A stretch of 64,000 nucleotides of DNA from Actinostola sp. cb2023 (Eukaryota > Cnidaria > Anthozoa > Actiniaria > Actinostolidae). Under the pieces are notes generated by a model. The model was not told the DNA's origin, searched no databases, and saw only the letters and a program-made list of their open reading frames with translations. A program made the translations under genes and the position numbers. The DNA lies in assembly GCA_033675265.1 (NCBI GenBank), contig JAUJYZ010001094.1, positions 124,001 to 188,000 on the forward strand, written 5' to 3'. Below are positions 32,301-40,312 of this stretch, one piece after another (positions within the stretch are counted from its first letter, which is position 1; each line of letters starts with the position of its first letter).

Positions 32301-34393
32301 CATGACAGCTTTGTGAACTTGGCGTTGTGTTTCAAGTTTTTGCCAGCCAAGTTCCTCGAAAAGACGATCGGCATTAGTGTCATAGCTTGAAAAAGTTAAA
32401 ATCCTTGCTGCACGATTTTGTAATTTCTGCAGTTTATCCGCAAGGGTTTTATTGCAGTTCCCCCATACAACATTGCAGTAATCAAAATGCGGTTGTATAA
32501 GTGAGTTAAATATGAACTGCAGAGTTTTCCTAGGAACAAACGATCGAATGCGCTTCAGGGCTCCGATGCTAGAGGCAATTTTCTTAGAGCTTTTGTCGAT
32601 ATTAACAGTCCAAGACAGATTTCCGTCGATATATACACCCAGAGATTTTGAATTAAATACTTGTTTTATTGGAGCCCCGTTGATCATTAATGATGGGGCA
32701 TCGTCAAAAGTACCAAGTCTTTGTCTTGAGCCAATCAACATAAATTCTGTCTTGGACTTGTTAAGTGTAAGTTTATTCGCAATAAGCCACTCACTAACAT
32801 TGGCGAGGTCCTGATTAAGATTTAGCTCTATGGTAGACAAATCATTATCCGCGTAAGTTAGGTGGGTGTCATCTGCGTACATTCGAGGCTGCGAATAGGA
32901 TAGGCAAATTGGTAAATCATTGATGTAGAGTAAAAACAATAAGGGTCCAAGAATTGTTCCCTGGGGAATGCCGCAGGTTAATGAGCGGTTTTCCGAGATA
33001 CACCCATTAACAAAACATTTTTGATTTCGACAATTCAAGTAGGACTTGAACCAGTTATTCGCGGCTCCCCTGAAGCCGTACACATTTAGTTTCGATAACA
33101 ACATATCGTGGTCGACTGTGTCGAATGCTTTTTTTAGATATAAGAAAACAACGGCGTTTACATTGCCACTATCAATATTGTAGGCCCAGTTATCAGTAGC
33201 CTCGAGTAACGCAGTGACTGTAGAATGAAGGCATCGGAACCCTGATTGGTGGCTTGAGATTAAGTTGTGTTCTGTCAGATAGGCAAAAGCTTGATCATAA
33301 ATAATTCTTTCGAAAACTTTCGCCACAACCGGTATGATCGAGATGGGGCGATAGTTATTCAAATCAGCGCGCTCCCCTTGTTTGAAGAGTGGCATTACTT
33401 TAGAGCACTTCCATTCATCTGGGAATACACCAGTGGTAATGGAAAGGTTAAAAATCGGGGGTGTGTGGAGGGGGGCAGGGGGGGGGGGGGGGGGTGTGTG
33501 TGGAGGGGGGCAAGGGGTGTGTGGAGGGTGTGTGTGGAGGGTGACAAGGGGTGTGTGGAGGGGGACAAGGGGTGTGTGGAGGGGGGCAAGGGGTGTGTGG
33601 AGGGGGGATGGGGGGCAAGGGTGTGGGTGGAGGGGGGCAAGGGGTGTGTGGAGGGGGCATAAGGGTAATCATGTATCCACCCGAGATTTGGGGTCTCTGT
33701 ATCAGCATTTTTTTAAGTTTCTATTTTTGTTACAAAGGATCCAAATTGAACTGGTCGCATATTACCGATCAAATTGGTATGTTCTGTTACACTGGACTGA
33801 AACCAGACCAGGTAAGTGAAATAACCCTTGTGCCAGTTACCCAGTCTTGTTCCCAAAGGCTTCTTTCTTTCCCCAGTGAGCCAAGCATGTCATTATTGTG
33901 CAAGCATACATGTACGTGAAAACAAGCCCGATGCAAGTATAAGCACAAGCACAAGAAATGGCTTACAACAGGCCTGTGTTCGCAGACAAATAACACCTCT
34001 TGTGCTTGTGTTTGCTAGTGAAAACTGGGCTTGAAAGCTTGCTTTGTCCACAACCCCTCGCAATACAAGTAGAGAAATGTAAAGTAGTACCTCCCCTTGA
34101 ACTGTCGCTCTTGAACACAATCGTTAGGGTTTGAAATGGCGACGTCCATCAGTCCAAGGTATCCACATCCATTCTAGGGAGTCCCAGATAACTGAGATCG
34201 AGATAGCAGGCGTTCTACTGTAATGGACTTGTGGCAAGTCTAAAAAAACCGTGTTATTTTATTGTTCTCAGGTTCAACGACTAACGAAGAATTCTCAATC
34301 TATCTGACTAAAGATGGGCGTATTTCAATCGCTGGTGTGACATCACATAATGTCGATTACCTGGCAAATGCCATGCATACCGTCACCAAGTGA
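23356..34393 (+). CDS. GOT2: Aspartate aminotransferase, mitochondrial (12 coding exons, frameshift in the last)
   Basis: Coding exons: 23356-23432, 25174-25330, 25731-25859, 27921-27980, 28148-28221, 28719-28806, 29008-29076, 29546-29581, 30201-30351, 30965-31207, 33738-33811, 34272-34393. All introns are GT-AG and phases match. Exon 1 codes a basic, Ser/Gln-rich mitochondrial presequence ([20 protein letters not shown]). Diagnostic segments: [77 protein letters not shown], and [12 protein letters not shown] with the PLP-binding Lys. The enzyme interconverts aspartate/2-oxoglutarate and oxaloacetate/glutamate in the matrix (malate-aspartate shuttle). Exons 1-11 give 386 codons. In exon 12 one G is missing after codon AAG at 34287-34289, so the annotated frame meets TGA at 34305. 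The expected residues, including the substrate-binding Arg in DGRISIAG, follow in the next frame to a TGA at 34391-34393. A sequence error or a null allele are both possible. Confidence 0.93.
23842..23945. repeat. Palindromic repeat with GCGCGCTCTGA ends
   Basis: A GCGCGCTCTGATTGG string, an inner hairpin (TGTGTCCGTAAGCCCACGGACACA) and a second GCGCGCTCTGAATTC string form a compact structured repeat. It contains ACACGCTC twice. Lies in GOT2 intron 1. Probably a MITE-like element; ends not certain. Confidence 0.45.
24005..24149. mobile_element. Long hairpin MITE, about 63-bp arms
   Basis: The left arm starts AATGGTCAACGCTTTAGC and includes TGGAGCACTTGGGAATTTGG. The right arm returns CCAAATTCCCGCGTGCTCCA and ends GCTAAGCATTGACCATT. 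The loop is under 20 bases. No coding capacity; in GOT2 intron 1. Confidence 0.75.
24413..24575. repeat. Tandem duplication of about 105 bp
   Basis: CCTTAAATAGGGTCAGGGTT ... CCCCTATCCTAAATTT occurs twice, and the linking TAGCGTATGCACTTCTGATAT also matches sequence at 24296-24316. A simple local duplication in GOT2 intron 1. Confidence 0.75.
26007..26566. repeat. CACAGG-family satellite, 34-bp unit
   Basis: The array opens with CACAGGTAGCCCAAC and then has about 15 copies of TGGGCTTCCTGTGGTAGAGC plus a 14-base spacer, mostly ACCTAACTTGTAGA. Two variant spacers (ATATCTTATAGA followed by ACATGTTGTAGA) occur twice in the same order (about 26140 and 26455), indicating a multi-unit internal duplication. 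Lies in GOT2 intron 3. Confidence 0.9.
26567..27920. other. Rest of GOT2 intron 3, no gene seen
   Basis: No coding exon is supported. Short purine-rich imperfect repeats with GGGAATGAGAATCARTRGA occur at about 27545-27680, and an (ATT)n run lies at 27719-27735. Confidence 0.5.
28016..28110. repeat. Interspersed hairpin repeat, copy 1
   Basis: TTTTGATCAAAACCTAAATT ... TTTGGATCACAAGTCACTTAC recurs with similar layout at 29965-30052 (GATCAAAACCCAAATTCT ... GATTTTGATCACAAGTCAC). Each copy forms an AT-rich hairpin around TTCAAAGGAGAATTT-type sequence. Both are in GOT2 introns. Confidence 0.6.
28303..28349. mobile_element. Minimal CACAGG-family element, 47 bp
   Basis: CACAGGGAACCCAATTTCC at one end and AGTTGGGCTTCCTGTG at the other are inverted copies separated by only a few bases. 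This is the smallest version of the family in the window. No clear target duplication. In GOT2 intron 5. Confidence 0.65.
29313..29475. repeat. Hairpin repeat with ACCTCTCCAGAATGGCCAC motif
   Basis: Left-arm strings (CAGCCACCTCTCCA, GAAACCTCTCTACAATGGCC) pair with right-arm GAGGTGGCCATCGTGGAGAG. Looks like a dispersed non-coding repeat of the MITE type. In GOT2 intron 7. Confidence 0.55.
29965..30052. repeat. Interspersed hairpin repeat, copy 2
   Basis: Second copy of the hairpin repeat described at 28016-28110, here in GOT2 intron 8. The two copies differ by scattered substitutions, so they are not a recent duplication. Confidence 0.6.
31241..31875. repeat. G-rich minisatellite, about 21-bp unit, left block
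   Basis: About 30 copies of a unit close to CAAGGGGTGTGTGGAGGGGG, varying by G-tract length and GAC/GGC. Because the unit is near a multiple of three, long open frames appear on both strands, but their low complexity shows they are not genes. The G-rich strand is the sense strand of GOT2 intron 10, so the nascent RNA would carry many G-runs. A LINE separates this block from the right block at 33460-33659. Confidence 0.92.
31876..33459 (-). mobile_element. 5'-truncated LINE (Jockey/CR1-like) inserted in the minisatellite
   Basis: The element runs on the minus strand from 33459 to a short (TAC)n tail at 31876-31890. GGGGTGTGT occurs immediately outside both ends, consistent with a target duplication, although that string is also part of the satellite unit. 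Only the reverse-transcriptase half remains; the endonuclease and ORF1 are missing. Confidence 0.85.
32046..33395 (-). CDS. Non-LTR retrotransposon reverse transcriptase, partial
   Basis: 449 residues in one open frame. Landmarks: [73 protein letters not shown] and MYADDTHL with the YADD active site. The C-terminal region contains RRCKSLGV-type and thumb-like segments ([16 protein letters not shown]) and [12 protein letters not shown]. The same frame continues upstream to the truncation at 33459. Typical of Jockey/CR1-type LINEs. The frame is uninterrupted, so the insertion is probably fairly recent. Confidence 0.9.
   Translation of the reverse strand: MPLFKQGERADLNNYRPISIIPVVAKVFERIIYDQAFAYLTEHNLISSHQSGFRCLHSTVTALLEATDNWAYNIDSGNVNAVVFLYLKKAFDTVDHDMLLSKLNVYGFRGAANNWFKSYLNCRNQKCFVNGCISENRSLTCGIPQGTILGPLLFLLYINDLPICLSYSQPRMYADDTHLTYADNDLSTIELNLNQDLANVSEWLIANKLTLNKSKTEFMLIGSRQRLGTFDDAPSLMINGAPIKQVFNSKSLGVYIDGNLSWTVNIDKSSKKIASSIGALKRIRSFVPRKTLQFIFNSLIQPHFDYCNVVWGNCNKTLADKLQKLQNRAARILTFSSYDTNADRLFEELGWQKLETQRQVHKAVMVYKSVNGLAPDYLCTKFIDRSSVSNYSLRDTESKLAIPFPRTNFLKNSFSYSGAVLWNSLPVELRQARTLSNFRSGCSSFFSTN
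33460..33659. repeat. G-rich minisatellite, right block
   Basis: Continuation of the 31241-31875 array beyond the LINE, with the same GGGGTGTGTGGAGGGG unit. Contains one tract of about 14 consecutive G (33479-33493), a possible assembly weak point. Confidence 0.9.
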
Positions 34394-34852
34394 ACATGAC
34401 ATCACAAGAACTGTTTGACATCCCTTGAATGATACCAAGGTACTAGTGAGGGGAGGGGAGGTGTGTGTTACCCCTTGAGCATGGACAAGTACTGTGTATA
34501 TGAAGTGAGATAGGATGACATAGGTAGAGCTAAGAAGCCATTTTGTTGGTCTTTTCTGATGATCACACAAACGATGACAAAATAAATACGATGTGGCGCC
34601 CGAAAGATTTATAATAGCTTGCGCAAATTGGAAATAAAATGAACATACTTGAATTAATGTGCTTGTTACTCACCGATACCCCCTCAGAATCCTCATGTCG
34701 AGCCGTGGTAGCGAGTCGAAGTTAACCTGAGCTCAGATGGTAAAATACTTGTCTGTCTGAACTTGCGCGCTGACTTGAGCGCGATTCACGTCAACGTACA
34801 CTTACGCAGGAGAATGGACGAACGTTACGGCACACAGGCATTGACATACGTA

Positions 34853-34918
34853 AATTTGGGTGTCACCAAAGTGAACGCAAACCAACTCGTAAACGTAAGT
34901 GCAAGTGGATGGCCTTAA
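34853..34918. repeat. Direct repeat flanking the 2.35-kb element, left copy
   Basis: AATTTGGGTGTCACCAAAGT ... GCAAGTGGATGGCCTTA. Two further copies lie beyond the right end of the transposon (37310-37455). The transposon therefore sits inside or beside a pre-existing tandem repeat of about 70-75 bp. Confidence 0.8.
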
Positions 34919-35155
34919 TTATTATTATTACCACAGGCAACCCAACCATTCCTTTTGAGGCTACTAAATAATGAAATGAAATGATATTTGCGTCTTTTTT
35001 GATGGGCTTCCTGTGGTAGAGCGCGCGCGCAATACGTATTATGTTGGGTTCCCTGTGCATAGAAATGTATGATGTTGGGATCCCTGTGCATAGAAATTCA
35101 TGATGTTGGGATCCCTGTGCGCATCCCGCGCGTCCCGCAGTACATGTGTATATTA

Positions 35156-35362
35156 GAGTCGTTTTCGTATGAGTGGGAAGTAGTTACGGTACGGCTCGTG
35201 CCGTGCAGTGACCGTATCGCGCCATCATCGTGCGGTATCCAAGCATTGTGATTGGTTGTGAAATGATTTCGCGCACTGTGATTGGTTGAATACAATGTCT
35301 TCGATTCCGTACCGTGACCGTAACTCCGTATCGTAGGTTTCCCACTCATACGAAAACGACTC
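35156..35362. mobile_element. MITE family A, copy 3 (best preserved)
   Basis: GAGTCGTTTTCGTATGAGTG at the left and CACTCATACGAAAACGACTC at the right are perfect inverted repeats, with TA on both sides. 207 bp. It is nested in the left arm of the 34932-37285 element and absent from the right arm, so it inserted after that element formed. Confidence 0.92.
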
Positions 35363-35418
35363 TATATTGAGACAGTATTGAGACAAGGTATGAAACTGAT
35401 GGCGTATCATGGCCTGAT

Positions 35419-36110
35419 GTGCGGTGGTACTTTTCTGGTGCACTTTTCCGTGAGCCGAAGAGCCGAAGTGGCCGTGCGCTACAGGCCCGTGGGGGTACCC
35501 AGGGTGAAGTCGCTGAAGTTTTGAAAAATGGCGGAGAAGTTGATGAAACAAAACATGATTTTTTCGGTGTAATCGTTTCGATTCTATTCTTCATCCATGG
35601 TAAGTTTAGAAGTTCACAATTCATGTCAACTTTACGTAACTTTAGAAGAATTTCGACGGGTTTAAAGTAGTCCTTTTTCATTTTGAATGGCGGAAAATTG
35701 CATGTTGTGCTCGACACACGAAAGCCTTGTTGAAAAAAAAAAATGTCTGAAGTATTTTCTTGAGGTTTTAGTAGTTTTTGCTCTAACTGTTCTCTAATAA
35801 AAAGCACTTGCCTGTACTAGGGCAGAAGGGCTGCTTAATAATCCTCGGCAATCAGTTATTTTTCATAAATTATGACTGAGCTTTTTGACTTGTGTAGTTG
35901 TCAATGATCGAAATACACCGACTTCAAAAGGAACCTCTCAAATGGCTGATAGTCCTTCATCTGTTTAAATACTTTAAGTCTTATGACTCTCTCACTGATC
36001 TACAAAGTGTTTGACGTTATTTTGTACGTTCTTACAGTACTTCTTAAAACACAAGCCGGAACAGACCTAAACCATCTGAAGCAAAAATATAGACGAACTC
36101 AAATTCACAG
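35419..36110 (+). other. Possible two-exon small gene inside the 2.35-kb element
   Basis: A frame from 35419 runs to a good donor (CATG|GTAAGT at about 35599). It joins in phase with an acceptor TTCTTACAG at about 36039, giving a short second exon ending in a TGA near 36113 and about 85 residues in all. The first exon contains FFGVIVSILFFIH. Nothing is recognisable, and the start lies in the inverted-repeat arm, so this could be a captured host fragment or chance. Confidence 0.2.
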
Positions 36111-37309
36111 CTGACATCGAAGGAGAAATGAATGGCGATGGACTCGTGAAGCAGTTGAAGCTGCCGTGAACTAAAATATTAACAGTTGTTCATTATTGTC
36201 ATTGAAATAGCACAACACATTTAGAAAATACTATCATCTGAGAGAAACACAGAGTAGTTTAAATACGGTTTTCGTAAGAACGTAAGTAAGCTTATCGCGC
36301 TTCCAACTTCCGTCGATGTTTGCTATTGATTCACAACTTGTCGATTGTGGTGTCATGCATAATAAGCTTATTTATTAATGTCGTATTTAATATCCATAGT
36401 ATTACTGATCAATATAGTGAATAATCATATTCATTTTGAAATCACTAGTAAATCCTGCAATCTGATTGGCTAAAAATGGTGCGATTAAATCATAAATTGT
36501 ACCTGAAGAACGGCAAAACAGTATGTAAAAAGGTAGTAAACTTATTTTAACTGATTGTTGAAATAAATACGTTTGTCATTTTGTTTATAAGCACTGATAG
36601 CAAAAATGTCTTGTGTAGTACTAAATATTGAGACTATTCAGCATTTATAAAACACAATGCCTCAATTTTAAAGCATTTTAATCGATCAAAACACAATACA
36701 AATACTTTATAAAAGTCAAAACAGAAAGCAAATAAAGTATATTGTAGATGTTTTGACTTATGTTTAGTAAAAATATAAATACTAAAACTTGCAAAAAAGA
36801 GCACAATTCAGATTTGCCGAGCGCTTGCCGATGTCCTCTCGAAGGTAAAATCCGAATGCTTCACGGAAAAGTGCACCAGAAAAGTACCACCGCACATCAG
36901 GCCATGAGGCGCAAAATGTCAAAATTAAAGTTTATCAGCGTACGGTGAAGTTAGACGGCTGAAACTTATGAAGTGTTTAGAGAATACGGTAAAGTTTAGT
37001 TATTCGAAGAAAAATTGAATTTTCACGTCATTTTTACAAAGATTAGGAGCAAAAACGTATTTGTCACGTGACCGAGTTTCATACCTTGTTTAAATATACA
37101 CATGTACTGCGGGACGCGCGGGATGCGCACAGGGAGCCCAACATTATACGTTACTCAACACAGGGAACCCAACATATATTTCGCGCGCGCGCGTTCTACC
37201 ACAGGAAACCCATCAAAAAAAAGACGCAAATATCATTTTATTTGATTATTTAGTAGCCTCAAAAGCAATGGTTGGGCTGCCTGTGTTATTACGCGCTTCG
37301 ACTTGCGTG

Positions 37310-37455
37310 CAAATTTGAGTGTCACCAAAGTGAACGCAAACCAACACGTAAGTGCAAGTGGATGGCCTTACGCGCGTCGACTTGCGTGCAAATTTGAGTG
37401 TCACCAAAGTGAACGCAAACCAACACGTAAACGTAAGTGCAAGTGAATGGCCTTA
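37310..37455. repeat. Direct repeat flanking the 2.35-kb element, two right copies
   Basis: Two tandem copies of GCAAATTTGAGTGTCACCAA ... AAGTGCAAGTGRATGGCCTTA, separated by a CGCGC(G/T)TCGACTTGCGT linker. One copy lacks a 6-base AACGTA duplication. They match the single copy left of the element. Confidence 0.85.
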
Positions 37456-38243
37456 CGCGCCTTTTGACCGTCTCTGGCCGAGGCTAAGACTGACTTGCAC
37501 TACATCTACATCTACATAAGGGGGTCCTGCAAAGGGGGATACCCATCACTGCAAGACATCGAGGAAAAAAATAAATAATAACATACAGGGGATATCTAAT
37601 TACTCCCACTTTAGTCAGAATAGTCTATTAGTCTCGCGTATTTTGCGGCGAACGGGTTTCCTGTGCAAAATCTGACCGGTAGGGGGCCTAGGTCGAGGAG
37701 ACGCACCACCATAAAGGAAGCCAAACAATTTAAATTAAAATAAGCTTTATTTGAATACATGGCTAGATAAAGGCGTACTTATCTAGCTTATACATTACTC
37801 TATATGTATAGTCATACACAGAGGCTCGTACCTTTTAAAGGCCATTTTCATCCGAGATGCACTGCGCGCCCGGGTACCCAGAAAATACGCCTCCGTTTGA
37901 AAAGAGCACATGACAACGTGAATGACAGTCCATTACAAAAATAATGGTTTCCTAAAACAAACGCCTGCAAGGAATCTCGGGTAAAAATAGGCCCAGAAAA
38001 TTTCGTAATTTCTTTCTCATTTTGTGTGAGGTGTTATATTTTTCTTTTCCCACAAGTCTTTGCACGGTGAAGAAATAGCGGCCGAGCCTTCATCGATGAC
38101 AGTTGAGGCCTGGTAACTAATAATAACCACAACAGATTCTTAATTATTTTCACAAGTCCTCAATTATCGCAAACAACAAAGAGAATATATAAATAAATAC
38201 AGAGAATTCAGTCGCAAAACTAATGAAAATAATTAAGAATAAG
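37456..38243. other. Non-coding stretch, LINE-tail-like start
   Basis: No gene seen. (CATCTA)n at about 37499-37520 followed by a GGGGTCCTGCAAAGGGGGAT string resembles an LTR-less retroelement 3' end; a similar CATCTACATCTA run is at 50220-50235. A solitary GGGTTTCCTGTG end lies at about 37665. Confidence 0.4.
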
Positions 38244-38356
38244 GCAACCTCGTCCCCAGGGCCCTCTCTTCTCGCTATTGTCAAAATGGCGGACGCTCGA
38301 GTGAGTGTCCGCCATTTTGAAAATAGCGAGAAGAGAGGGTCCTGGGCACGAGGTTG
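38244..38356. mobile_element. Near-perfect palindromic MITE, 8-bp target duplication
   Basis: The left arm (GCAACCTCGTCCCCAGGG, CTCTCTTCTCGCTATTGTCA, AAATGGCGGAC) returns as its complement on the right after a loop of about 12 bases. AGAATAAG flanks both sides, an 8-bp duplication of hAT type. 113 bp, no coding capacity. Confidence 0.85.
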
Positions 38357-38543
38357 AGAATAAGGTTGATAAACATTTATTATGGAAAGTAATGGAGTGC
38401 TCACGTGATAAATGCCCAGCTTTATACACAATAATAACGAAATATATATATCGTAAATTATCTTAAAATTGCACAAAAATTTTTTTTTATATGCCTGCAT
38501 AATAGAAAAACATTTAATTACAGCTTTATACAATAGTTCCATG

Positions 38544-38668
38544 GGTAGCCATCTTGAAAAGATAACCAAGCCTTCGATTGGAAACGGGGTTGAGCAGAGC
38601 CTGTGCAACAACATTAAATCCACCCTCGTTTTCATGCACAGGCGTGATTACCTTTCAAAATGGCTACC
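38544..38668. mobile_element. Short element with GGTAGCCATYTTGAAA ends
   Basis: GGTAGCCATCTTGAAAA at the left and TTTCAAAATGGCTACC at the right are inverted copies. The left third resembles the first bases of the window. No target duplication is clear. Confidence 0.55.
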
Positions 38669-38818
38669 AATCAGGACAGTCAACGATGGACCTAAAGTGG
38701 TCAATTTTAATTCGTTAGCGCATTCTCGTCTAAGCCAGCAAAGCAACACAAGCTTAAAATTCATTCAAAGCTGGTTATAATCTGCGTAGAAATATATTCA
38801 GTGTTTTTTTCTGTATTA

Positions 38819-39263
38819 AGAGGATATTTATTTCAACATCGCGTAATATCCGCCAAAAGCGCCAAAAACCAGCCCTATTGGACAGTTTGAATTTCGATCT
38901 TCGCTTTGGATTAACACTCTAATTTTATTTTAACCAAGCACAAACTATTAAAAACAAAGTAAATTGTCTGCCTAAAGCTGTTTTAGCGTTGTACAAAACC
39001 ATTTTCCTCCTTTTTGTGTCAAATTTGAGGTAATCCAGGGGAAAACATCAGCAATACTAGCAAATATACTAATCTAGCCCATGTGGACAGTTTTCAAATC
39101 AAATTTTCACTTTGGATTAACACTCTAATTTCACTTTTACCGTTCAAAAACCATCACAAATACCTTGAACTCTTTGCTAAAGCAGTTTTAGCCTTGTACA
39201 AAACGTATTCTCCATGCTATTGGTTTTTGGCGCTCAATACGCGCGTTCGTAAAAAATATCCTC
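38819..39263. mobile_element. piggyBac-like MITE with TTAA target sites
   Basis: GAGGATATTT at the left and AAATATCCTC at the right, each bordered by TTAA, the duplication made by piggyBac transposases. Inner parts of both ends share CGCCAAAAACCA inverted. Inside, a block with CTTTGGATTAACACTCTAAT occurs twice about 210 bp apart. 445 bp, non-coding. Confidence 0.8.
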
Positions 39264-39490
39264 TTAATGGTTAATAAAATATCTTATAAGTAGATGTGTG
39301 CTGTTTTTTCAAGCCTGACCCTCTTTGAATCGAAGGAGAACTATGCTTGTATTTTAGCATGTATACGAGTCTATGACTCGTTATATAATTCGAGTATAAA
39401 TAAAGTTTGTTACCTAGCTACCGCGATGGGAACCGTGGAGCGGTCTGTTTGCTTACGTATGATCGCGGCAATACAGTACAGTGGGAAATA

Positions 39491-39725
39491 GAGTCGTTTT
39501 CGTATGAGTGGGAAAGTTACGGTACCGTGCCGTATTGAAAGAGTTTGATTGGATGAGATGCATCTGCGCGCTTTTTGATTGGTTCAGAAAGGAAGCCATT
39601 TGAGTGTCACGGTATGGTAGGTTTCGCACTAACAATAAACAATACAATAAATGTTATTTAAATTCGAATTTACAGATATAGCGCACAAGTAGATTGCTAA
39701 TATCCCACTCATACGAAAACGACTC
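39491..39725. mobile_element. MITE family A, copy 4, with an internal insertion
   Basis: GAGTCGTTTTCGTATGAGTG and CACTCATACGAAAACGACTC ends bordered by TA. A partial inner end (GGTTTCGCACT at about 39620) is followed by about 70 AT-rich bases before the true end, so the right side appears to have gained an insertion or duplication. Confidence 0.85.
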
Positions 39726-40155
39726 TATGCTATATGGTCAAATCCCGCAGACGGACACTTCTCTAAGACGGACTCGAGCAACAGTTATCTATCGCTCCTA
39801 CCAAGCAACATGGCCGCCAGTGCAAAGTACGGAAACGCGAGTCCACCGTGATGTTATAAGTAAGCCCAAATTTCATTATCTGGCAATATAACATAACCTT
39901 ATCTGGAGGAGGAATCGGAGGTAAGAAAAAAAAAAGAAACACGTCCTTCATCGCAAAAATAACAACTGCACCAGACACAGTTTGTTTCGTGTTTTTATTC
40001 CAAAGAATTCATACTTTAGCAACTATGAATTTTCATGTATTTATAGCTTGTTATAACTGCCAGATAATAAGATTGGGTTGCCTGTGGTATATTGAGATTA
40101 TGAATGTAAATAGTTCCTTATAAAACGTTTTCTAATAATCACAGCTGAGTCGAGG

Positions 40156-40312
40156 AGGATTCGCCATTTCGGAGTTGCGTGGAAAACTGGTAACCAGTGT
40201 GTGGAGGGACTGTATTGGGAGGGCGCTTCAAACAATGGCGTCCCCTGAAACAGACCCACAATTCTCCACGCAAGAAACTCCGCAACTCCGAAAAAGGCGA
40301 ATTGCTGGTTTG
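40156..40312. repeat. Inverted-repeat element with GATTCGCC/GGCGAATT arms
   Basis: ATTCGCCATTTCGGAGTTGC ... GTGGA on the left returns as TCCACGC ... GCAACTCCGAAAAAGGCGAAT on the right, with one small bulge (AAGAAACTCC). MITE-like and non-coding. Confidence 0.65.

Larger units (their letters stand above)
34932..37285. mobile_element. CACAGG-family transposon, 2354 bp, long inverted repeats, 7-bp target duplication
   Basis: The left end CACAGGCAACCCAACCATT and right end AATGGTTGGGCTGCCTGTG are inverted, and similarity continues inward for about 200 bases (GGCTACTAAATAAT, GATATTTGCGTCTTTT, CGCATCCCGCGCGTCCCGCA, TACATGTGTATATT). It resumes beyond a nested MITE as far as about 35455 and 36853 (GCCTGATGTGCGGTGGTACT). 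TTATTAC directly flanks both ends. Inner TTGGGTTCCCTGTG and GGGCTTCCTGTGGTAGA strings link it to the satellite arrays. No transposase is visible in the roughly 1.4-kb core, so it is probably non-autonomous. A 7-bp duplication is unusual; hAT elements make 8. Confidence 0.88.

Noticed and set aside
35346..35807. 153-codon minus-strand open frame
   Set aside because: Antisense shadow across the nested MITE and inverted-repeat arm.
38150..38635. 161-codon minus-strand open frame
   Set aside because: It runs through a palindromic MITE and part of another repeat, so it is not a gene.
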